NCBI RefSeq assembly: GCF_039541075.1 | Contig: NZ_BAABFN010000001.1 | Coordinates: 310,001 to 374,000 of the forward strand | DNA length: 64,000 nt | Source: Compostibacter hankyongensis | GTDB lineage: Bacteria; Bacteroidota; Bacteroidia; Chitinophagales; Chitinophagaceae | Direction: 5' to 3' | Part shown: in pieces, positions 58,456 through 64,000 of the stretch | How the letters are laid out: each line of letters starts with the position of its first letter | How positions within the stretch are numbered: the stretch's first letter is position 1 | Program-made: the position numbers and the translations under genes | Notes under the pieces: model-generated | The model's input: the letters and a program-made list of their open reading frames with translations, nothing else | Told to the model about the DNA's origin: nothing | The model's database searches: none

Positions 58456-59817
58456 ATGAAAAAAAAGACGCTATACTATCTCATTGCAGGCGTGGTACTG
58501 CTGATTATAGTGTTGCTGCTGTTGAAAAGCAAAGGCGTTATCGGCGGTAACAACGGCACAAAGGTGGCGGTGGAAAGGACGGCCTACCGGGACGTGGTGC
58601 AGACGGTCTCCGCCAGCGGGAAGATTTATCCCGAGGTGGAGGTGAAGGTGAGCTCCGATGTGTCCGGGGAAATTGTTGAGCTGCCGGTCCAGGAGGGCGA
58701 CTCGGTGACGAAAGGGCAGGTGGTGGCCCGCATATACGGGGATATCTACAATTCCCAGCGGGAGCGCTCCCAGGCCACTGTGAGCCAGTCGCAGGCGCAG
58801 CTGGCCAACTCCCAGGCCGCGCTGGGCGCTACGAAGGCTACGCTCGAAGAGCAGCAGGCCGCTTTTGAACGCAACAAGCAGCTGTTTGACCAGAAGGTCA
58901 TCTCCCGGCAGGAGTTTGAGCAGTCGCAGAGCGCATACCAGCAGGCCCTGTCCAACTACAAGGCGGCGGAAGCCCAGATCAACAGCATGAAATATGCCCT
59001 GGCCGCGTCCAGGGCCGATCTTTCCCAGGCCGCCGAAAACCTCCGGCGCACCACCATCGCCGCCCCGATGAGCGGTTATGTATCGCTGCTTTCGGTGGAA
59101 AAAGGAGAACGTGTGGTGGGGACGGCCCAGATGACCGGTACGGAAATGATGCGTGTCGCCAATATGGATGCCATGGAGGTGCGGGTGGATGTCGGTGAAA
59201 ACGATATTCCCAAGGTGTATCTCGGCGACACGGCCCTGATCGACGTGGATGCCTATAACGGCCGCCGCTTTAAGGGGATAGTCACCCAGCTGGCCAGCTC
59301 CAGCGGGGATGCTGCGGCTCAGCAGCTTACCGGCAGCAGTTCCAGCAGCAGCACGGGGTCGGCCACGCAGGTGGCCAATTATACGGTCCGTATCCGTATC
59401 CTGAAAAGCTCTTACGAGGATCTGCTGGATCCCCGGCACCGGAATCACTTTCCCTTCCGGCCGGGTATGAGCGCCAATGTGGATATCCAGACCAGGCGCC
59501 GCAGCCATGTGCTGACCGTGCCGATCACGGCCGTGGCTACACGCGACGATACCTCGTCCAAGGCCGCTCCGAAGAGCGGGGTTACGGCTTCGGGGGCGGA
59601 TGCTGCGGTAGGCGTATTTACCCTGCAGCGGGACGGTACGGTGAAGTATGTCCATATCAAAACCGGTATCCAGAACGATACTTATATAGAAGTCACCAGC
59701 GGTCTCGGCGACAGCGTACAGGTGGTAACCGCGCCTTACAGCGCCATCTCACGCACCCTCACCAATGGGGCGAAGGTTAAGGTGACCCCACGCTCCCAGC
59801 TGTTCGAAGCCCAATAA
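58456..59817 (+). CDS. Periplasmic adaptor (membrane-fusion protein) of an RND/ABC efflux system
   Basis: A 453-residue adaptor: one N-terminal membrane anchor (YYLIAGVVLLIIVLLLL), then a biotinyl-lipoyl-like half motif (SSDVSGEIVELPVQEGDSVTKGQVVARI), a helical hairpin rich in Gln and Ala (about residues 98-185), the second lipoyl half (TTIAAPMSGYVSLLSVEKGERV) and beta-barrel domains. A Ser-rich insertion (QLTGSSSSSSTGSATQ, about 292-308) interrupts the barrel region. It resembles adaptors paired with MacB-type ABC permeases, but none is next door; gpsA follows after 23 bases. Confidence 0.9.
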   Translation: MKKKTLYYLIAGVVLLIIVLLLLKSKGVIGGNNGTKVAVERTAYRDVVQTVSASGKIYPEVEVKVSSDVSGEIVELPVQEGDSVTKGQVVARIYGDIYNSQRERSQATVSQSQAQLANSQAALGATKATLEEQQAAFERNKQLFDQKVISRQEFEQSQSAYQQALSNYKAAEAQINSMKYALAASRADLSQAAENLRRTTIAAPMSGYVSLLSVEKGERVVGTAQMTGTEMMRVANMDAMEVRVDVGENDIPKVYLGDTALIDVDAYNGRRFKGIVTQLASSSGDAAAQQLTGSSSSSSTGSATQVANYTVRIRILKSSYEDLLDPRHRNHFPFRPGMSANVDIQTRRRSHVLTVPITAVATRDDTSSKAAPKSGVTASGADAAVGVFTLQRDGTVKYVHIKTGIQNDTYIEVTSGLGDSVQVVTAPYSAISRTLTNGAKVKVTPRSQLFEAQ

Positions 59818-59840
59818 CTGGCCCCCGTAAATGATGATAT

Positions 59841-60860
59841 ATGGGCCGGGAAACACCCTATAAGATCGGGCTGCTCGGCAGCGGCAGCTGGGCCACGGCG
59901 CTTGCGAAGCTGCTGACCGGCAAAGGCTATACGATCCACTGGTGGATACGGCAGCCGGAGCATATCCGGTATTTGAAGCAGCACCGGCATCATCCGCGTT
60001 ACCTGAGCGCCGTTCATTTCGACCTGCGAAAGCTCATTTTTTACGAAAGCGCAGCGGAGCTGGTCGCCCGAACCGACCTTATCCTGGTCTGTCTGCCTTC
60101 CGCTTTTCTGAAAGCCGTACTGGATACCCTGCCGCCTTCCGCTTTCCGGGACCGGTATGTGGTGTCTGCAGTGAAGGGGATGGTGGGGGAGACGCACCAG
60201 CTGCTGAATGACTTCCTGGAAGATCGTTTCGGCCTTCCGCAGGAGCAGTATTTTAACATTACCGGTCCCTGTCATGCGGAAGAGGTGGCGGCCGAAAAAC
60301 TCTCTTATCTCACGGTTTGCGGTAAAGACAGGGCGGTGTTGGAACGCATTGCCCCGCATTTTTCCACCCCTTACCTGCAGACCGTTCTTTCCACGGATGT
60401 CCGGGGCACACAATATGCCGCCGTGCTGAAAAACATCTATGCCCTGGGTGCGGGGATGGCGCACGGGCTGGGCTACGGTGATAATTTCCTGGCCGTTTAT
60501 ATCGCCAACTGTGCCCTGGAGATGAGCCGCTTTAATACGGCCGTCTGCGGGACGCAGGAAGAAGAGGCCGCACCGCAATTGCTGTCGAGCGCTTACCTGG
60601 GAGATCTGCTGGTAACCTGCTATTCTTCCTATAGCCGTAACCGTAGGTTCGGCAACATGATCGGGAAAGGCTACAGCGTGCGTGCGGCACAGATAGAAAT
60701 GGATATGGTGGCCGAAGGCTATGAAGCCGCCCGTTCCGTATACCTGCTGAACCGGGAAATAGCCGCCCCGATGCCGGTGGCCACTGCCCTGTACCAAGTG
60801 TTATGGGAACACGGTCATCCCCTGGAATGCTTTACCAGCCTGGAAAAAAAATTCTTCTGA
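59841..60860 (+). CDS. gpsA: NAD(P)H-dependent glycerol-3-phosphate dehydrogenase
   Basis: Makes sn-glycerol 3-phosphate from dihydroxyacetone phosphate for phospholipid synthesis. The 339-residue protein has the dinucleotide-binding GLLGSGSWATALAKLL, later VSAVKGM, NITGPCHAEEVAAEKLSYLTV (the GP-H-E block), RGTQYAAVLKNIYALGAGMAHGLGYGDN with the catalytic lysine, and LLSSAYLGDLLVTCYSSYSRNRRFGNMIGKG. It is 23 bases after the adaptor gene and may share its transcript, though the functions are unrelated. Confidence 0.94.
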   Translation: MGRETPYKIGLLGSGSWATALAKLLTGKGYTIHWWIRQPEHIRYLKQHRHHPRYLSAVHFDLRKLIFYESAAELVARTDLILVCLPSAFLKAVLDTLPPSAFRDRYVVSAVKGMVGETHQLLNDFLEDRFGLPQEQYFNITGPCHAEEVAAEKLSYLTVCGKDRAVLERIAPHFSTPYLQTVLSTDVRGTQYAAVLKNIYALGAGMAHGLGYGDNFLAVYIANCALEMSRFNTAVCGTQEEEAAPQLLSSAYLGDLLVTCYSSYSRNRRFGNMIGKGYSVRAAQIEMDMVAEGYEAARSVYLLNREIAAPMPVATALYQVLWEHGHPLECFTSLEKKFF

Positions 60861-60879
60861 AAATATTTCCCCTTTTTTG

Positions 60880-60909
60880 TTTGCAGTTTCAGAAAAAGTA
60901 GTACCTTTG
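60880..60909 (+). promoter_or_regulatory. Full Bacteroidota promoter before the 66-residue gene
   Basis: TTTG at 60880-60883 and TACCTTTG at 60902-60909 are 18 bases apart, the same spacing as in the desaturase promoter. The predicted leader to ATG 61034 is about 120 bases. This is one of the two strongest promoter matches in the window. Confidence 0.65.
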
Positions 60910-61033
60910 CGCCCGATTTCAAGATACAACAACACTTAGTAATCGTGTCAAAGGAGTAATTCTGCGCAGTATCCACACCCTTACTACCTGTCTCGTGGAG
61001 ATTGGATTTTTTAATGATCAAAAAATCAGCATT

Positions 61034-61234
61034 ATGAACTCTGAACTGTTGGGTGCATCCAAAAGCATCCGGGTAGAAGGTATCCGTGTCAACGATCTGT
61101 TTGTTCCGGAAACCTTAGCCCAAAACGTGACCCTGCCGGGCCATTCTGCCATCAAAAGCCGCCGTTTCAGCCATGTAGACCTCTGGAACATCCAGCGGAG
61201 ACTGAAAACTGCAAGGCGTACCCTTTCCCTGTAA
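61034..61234 (+). CDS. Small hypothetical protein, 66 residues
   Basis: A small protein starting at ATG 61034 (MNSELLGASKSIRVEG). It is basic at the C-terminus (SHVDLWNIQRRLKTARRTLSL) and has no cysteine, signal peptide or membrane segment. An in-frame ATG at 60995 would add 13 residues, but an AT-rich hairpin lies across that extension. A strong promoter and a long leader precede it and an inverted repeat follows. I do not recognise the family; the conserved-looking sequence and expression signals suggest it is real. Confidence 0.6.
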   Translation: MNSELLGASKSIRVEGIRVNDLFVPETLAQNVTLPGHSAIKSRRFSHVDLWNIQRRLKTARRTLSL

Positions 61235-61271
61235 CAAAAGGGCGCCGATCAGTATCGGCAAAGGCAAGACC

Positions 61272-61302
61272 GTCTCCGGTTATATATTTCTTAACCGGAG
61301 AC
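61272..61302. terminator. Hairpin between the small gene and uvrB
   Basis: GTCTCCGGTTA pairs perfectly with TAACCGGAGAC (11 bases) across a 9-base loop. There is no T-run on either side, so it may be a weak or factor-assisted terminator, or an RNA stabilising structure. A smaller hairpin (GCCGAT/ATCGGC) precedes it at 61245-61259. Confidence 0.5.
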
Positions 61303-61319
61303 CGGGAAGCGCCGGGAGG

Positions 61320-63356
61320 TTATTCCTGCTTCATTTCCTTCAGTTTCTTTTGCAGCGAGAACAGCTCGTCCCGTAAACGGGCCGCTTCGAGAAAATCCAG
61401 ATCTTTCGCTGCCTTTTCCATTTTTTTTCTTGTGCGGGTCACCGCTTTTTCCACCTGCGGAATCGTTTCGTAGACAACTTCTTCTTCGGCTACCAGCACA
61501 GCAGCTTCCTCATGGATGGCATAGGGGGCGTTTTCATCGTAGTTTTTGATATCGAGCACCGCAGTTTGACCGAATATCTGTTGCTTGCTTTTTCGTATGG
61601 TCGATGGCGTTATCCCGTGCTCAATATTGTACTTCAGCTGTTTTTCCCTGCGGCGGTTGGTCTCATCGATCGTGCGTTGCATGCTCATCGTGATGCTGTC
61701 CGCATAAAAGATCACCAGCCCGTCCACGTTCCGCGCCGCGCGTCCCGCCGTCTGTGTAAGCGAGGTTTCGTTCCGGAGAAAGCCTTCTTTATCCGCATCC
61801 AGGATAGCCACCAGCGATACTTCCGGAAGATCCAGCCCTTCCCGCAGCAGGTTTACACCGACCAGCACGTCGATGTTGCCCAGCCGCAGCTCCCGGAGTA
61901 TTTCCACCCGCTCCAGCGTATCCACCTCGCTGTGGATATACTTTGATTTGATATCGATCCGGTGCAGGTATTTGTCCAGCTCTTCGGCCATCCGCTTCGT
62001 GAGGGTGGTGACGAGTACCCGGTCGCCTTTCTTTATCCGCTTGTCTATCTCATCCAGCAGGTCGTCGATCTGGTTATGGCTGGGTCGTATCTCGATGGGA
62101 GGGTCCAGCAGACCGGTCGGACGGACCACCTGCTCCACCACCACTCCTTCCGTTTTTTCCAGCTCGTACCGGCTGGGCGTGGCGCTGACAAAGATCACCT
62201 GGTTCAGCTGCTGTTCGAATTCTGAAAAATTCAGCGGCCGGTTATCCAGCGCTGAGGGGAGGCGGAAACCGTATTCCACGAGATTGAGCTTCCGGGAGCG
62301 ATCGCCCCCGTACATCCCGCTGACCTGGGGAATGGTGACATGACTTTCATCGATCACCGTAAGGAAATCCTTGGGGAAATAATCCAGCAGGCAGAACGGG
62401 CGTGTCCCGGGCTGGCGGCGGTCAAAAAACCGGGAATAGTTTTCGATGCCGCTGCAGTAGCCCAGCTCCCGGATCATTTCAATATCATAATTTACCTTTT
62501 CGCTCAGCCGCTGGGCTTCCACGGTTTTTCCCTGGGTCTGGTAATAGGTTACCTGTGCGGCCAGCTCGTCCTGTATTTCATAGATGATCTGCTGCAGCTG
62601 ATCTTTCGGCGCAAGATAGAGGTTGGCCGGGAAGATGGCTGCCGTATCCATGCGACCGATGCGTTTTCCCGTTTCCGGATCAAAGCTTTCAATGGTTTCG
62701 ATATCGTCTCCGAAGAAGGAAATGCGGTAGGCATAGTCCACATAGGGCAGGTTGATGTCCACCGTATCGCCCTTTACCCGGAAGCTGCCCCGGCTGAAGT
62801 CGACCGTGGTGCGGGAGTAGAGGGAGTTGACCAGCCCATGCAGAAAGGAATTGCGGGCGATGGTCTGTCCCTGGTGGATGCGGATAATGCCGTTTTCGTA
62901 TTCCTGCGGATTCCCCATGCCATAGATGCAGCTTACGCTGGCCACCACGATAATGTCCCGGCGGCCCGAGAGCAGGCTGCTGGTAGCCCGAAGCCGTAAT
63001 TTGTCCAGCTCGTCATTGATGGAGAGGTCCTTTTCGATATAAATACCCGATACGGGCATATAGGCCTCCGGCTGGTAATAGTCATAATAGGAAACAAAGT
63101 ATTCCACGGCATTTTCCGGAAAGAACTGTCTGAACTCTCCATACAGCTGCGCGACCAGCGTCTTGTTGTGCGTAAGCACCAGCGTGGGCTTTTGCACGTT
63201 CTGGATGACGTTGGCCACGGTGTAGGTTTTTCCTGAGCCGGTAACGCCGAGCAGGGTCTGGAACTGTTCCCCGGATTCCAGTCCTTTGGTCAGCTGCCGG
63301 ATGGCCTCCGGCTGGTCGCCGGCCGGCGGATAGGGTGCTGCTATTTTGAATGGCAT
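61320..63356 (-). CDS. uvrB: Excinuclease ABC subunit B
   Basis: Damage-verifying helicase-like subunit of nucleotide excision repair. In the 678-residue protein the Walker A motif is GVTGSGKT ending at residue 44, the beta-hairpin that probes damage is YYDYYQPEAYMP, and the Walker B region is LTVIDESHVT. Helicase motifs V-VI are VDVLVGVNLLREGLDLPEVSL and TQTAGRAARN. The C-terminal UVR domain (KAAKDLDFLEAARLRDELFSLQKKL) that binds UvrC/UvrA is complete. uvrA and uvrC are not in the window. Confidence 0.97.
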   Translation of the reverse strand: MPFKIAAPYPPAGDQPEAIRQLTKGLESGEQFQTLLGVTGSGKTYTVANVIQNVQKPTLVLTHNKTLVAQLYGEFRQFFPENAVEYFVSYYDYYQPEAYMPVSGIYIEKDLSINDELDKLRLRATSSLLSGRRDIIVVASVSCIYGMGNPQEYENGIIRIHQGQTIARNSFLHGLVNSLYSRTTVDFSRGSFRVKGDTVDINLPYVDYAYRISFFGDDIETIESFDPETGKRIGRMDTAAIFPANLYLAPKDQLQQIIYEIQDELAAQVTYYQTQGKTVEAQRLSEKVNYDIEMIRELGYCSGIENYSRFFDRRQPGTRPFCLLDYFPKDFLTVIDESHVTIPQVSGMYGGDRSRKLNLVEYGFRLPSALDNRPLNFSEFEQQLNQVIFVSATPSRYELEKTEGVVVEQVVRPTGLLDPPIEIRPSHNQIDDLLDEIDKRIKKGDRVLVTTLTKRMAEELDKYLHRIDIKSKYIHSEVDTLERVEILRELRLGNIDVLVGVNLLREGLDLPEVSLVAILDADKEGFLRNETSLTQTAGRAARNVDGLVIFYADSITMSMQRTIDETNRRREKQLKYNIEHGITPSTIRKSKQQIFGQTAVLDIKNYDENAPYAIHEEAAVLVAEEEVVYETIPQVEKAVTRTRKKMEKAAKDLDFLEAARLRDELFSLQKKLKEMKQE

Positions 63357-63404
63357 AGGGTAAAGTTACGAAGAATCAAAACTATGGCTATCTTAGAGAA
63401 AGTT

Positions 63405-63529
63405 TAACCCTCTGGCCCCCTGAAGGGGGAATGAGGGTGAAAGGTTAACCGTTGGACCTTAGCCTACGGGATCAGAAACCGGAAACCACAAACCCCAAAC
63501 CGGAAATAGGAAATCTCAAACCGGAAACC
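63405..63529 (+). repeat. Intergenic repeat, second copy (R2)
   Basis: A left module CCCCCTGAAGGGGG (about 63416-63429) and GGTGAAAGGTTAA-like unit are followed by a 75-base right module (63455-63529) that aligns without gaps to 53760-53834 with 15 mismatches. R2 lacks the central 14-base inverted repeat of R1. It lies between uvrB and the secreted gene at 63548. Confidence 0.75.
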
Positions 63530-63547
63530 GTGAAAGACGCTGTCCAT

Positions 63548-64000
63548 ATGAAAATCGCTTGTTTTTTGCTGGCCGCCTGTACGGGCGCCTTTCTCTTCAT
63601 CTGCGCTGGCAACCCGGCTGCCGCCTCTGCCCGGGATACGCATGGGAAAGCCCCCAGCAATGTCGGCATTGTATGCTGGCTGGAGACCTCCCTCAGGCGC
63701 GTCTTCCCCCAGTCGCCCTCCGGCACCCGGGAGCAGCTGGATCTGCTTACGGCCCGTAACAGACAGATATCCTTCCAGGTCTGCTTTCGTAACGAGGGTA
63801 CCGATGCTGCCACGATCTCCTGCAGCCTGGACGGGGCGGAAGCCCTGAAGCCGGAGATCCGCCTGGTAGGCCTGGTGCCCATGCCGCATTTTAATACGGA
63901 TATGCCCCAGGCGGAAGCCGACGGCGTCGGTATGCTGCCCGGCCTGGTGCCGGATCCCCTGTACCCGCAGACCAAGACCACGGCCGGTCCCTTTGCCAGC
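63548..64000 (+). CDS. N-terminus of a secreted protein, possibly DUF4091 glycoside hydrolase-like (cut by the window edge)
   Basis: The reading frame from ATG 63548 stays open to the window end (151 codons). A signal peptide (MKIACFFLAACTGAFLFICAG) precedes a region reading VCWLETSLRRVFPQ, then LLTARNRQISFQVCFRNEG. This pattern, an exported protein with a statement of residues like RxxxxSFQ after a VFP block, resembles the N-terminal beta domain of DUF4091 glycoside hydrolase-like proteins. Only the N-terminal part is visible, so the identification is tentative. Confidence 0.5.
   Translation, partial: MKIACFLLAACTGAFLFICAGNPAAASARDTHGKAPSNVGIVCWLETSLRRVFPQSPSGTREQLDLLTARNRQISFQVCFRNEGTDAATISCSLDGAEALKPEIRLVGLVPMPHFNTDMPQAEADGVGMLPGLVPDPLYPQTKTTAGPFAS

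Noticed and set aside
63455..63529. Possible CRISPR array from the repeated AAACCGGAAA units
   Set aside because: Units are 8-12 bases, irregularly spaced and degenerate, with no spacers or cas genes; they fit a dispersed intergenic repeat.
1..64000. A defence island, prophage or other undescribed multi-gene system
   Set aside because: Apart from the small toxin-antitoxin pair, every region resolves into known families in common Bacteroidota order; no integrase, transposase or cluster of co-directional unknown genes is present.

Overview
The window is a contiguous stretch of a Bacteroidota chromosome, most likely from the Chitinophagales (Chitinophagaceae-like). That placement rests on a complete gldK-gldL-gldM-gldN cluster, a separate mutY-ssb-gldE-gldD cluster, Bacteroidota-restricted families (DUF4271 next to hemD, TIGR02757, DUF3109), a Rho with a long disordered insertion, and -7 elements of the TAnnTTTG type in many intergenic gaps, with few Shine-Dalgarno sequences. 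The DNA looks GC-rich for the phylum. I see no rRNA, tRNA, prophage, insertion sequence or CRISPR array.

Layout. 1-9.6 kb: rho (cut by the window edge), asnS, a lipoprotein, a 2-oxoglutarate oxygenase followed by a chromate transporter, a fatty acid desaturase, a GNAT-like protein and a DoxX-like membrane protein. 9.7-10.4 kb: a small antitoxin/PIN-toxin pair whose toxin is split by a one-base frameshift. 10.5-24.8 kb: DNA repair and housekeeping genes (uvrD-like helicase, recX, omega-amidase, PDZ protein, alaS, M23 peptidase, MerR regulator, thioredoxin-like protein, MscS channel, amidohydrolase, prfA, OmpA lipoprotein). 24.9-30.3 kb: hemW, DUF4271-hemD and a YyaL-type thioredoxin-domain protein. 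30.5-38.1 kb: gldKLMN (type IX secretion/gliding motor), then coaX, an outer-membrane barrel protein and lptC. 38.5-47.3 kb: lysS, a fatty acid hydroxylase, then leftward genes including TIGR02757, DUF3109, gldD, gldE, ssb and mutY. 47.3-51.6 kb: HU, a TPR protein, a 29-residue basic AURKAIP1/COX24-like protein, RNase E/G, RidA and tsaB. 51.7-64 kb: an ArsR-fold regulator, an MBL-rhodanese protein, tag, an LpxL-type acyltransferase, nadB, tolC plus a membrane-fusion protein, gpsA, an orphan 66-residue gene, uvrB and the start of a secreted protein cut by the right edge.

The most functionally coherent theme is type IX secretion and gliding: the GldL/GldM motor and the GldK/GldN ring are encoded together, with the accessory proteins GldD and GldE 8 kb away. 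Most other genes are translation, repair, cofactor and envelope housekeeping.

I did not find a convincing undescribed multi-gene system. The observations most worth following are a modular family of short intergenic repeats (clear copies near 53.7 and 63.5 kb, a partial inverted copy at 13.35 kb, a weak one at 24.88 kb), the frameshifted PIN toxin, two very short genes (29 and 66 residues), and the disordered Rho insertion carrying two identical AT-hook-like motifs.
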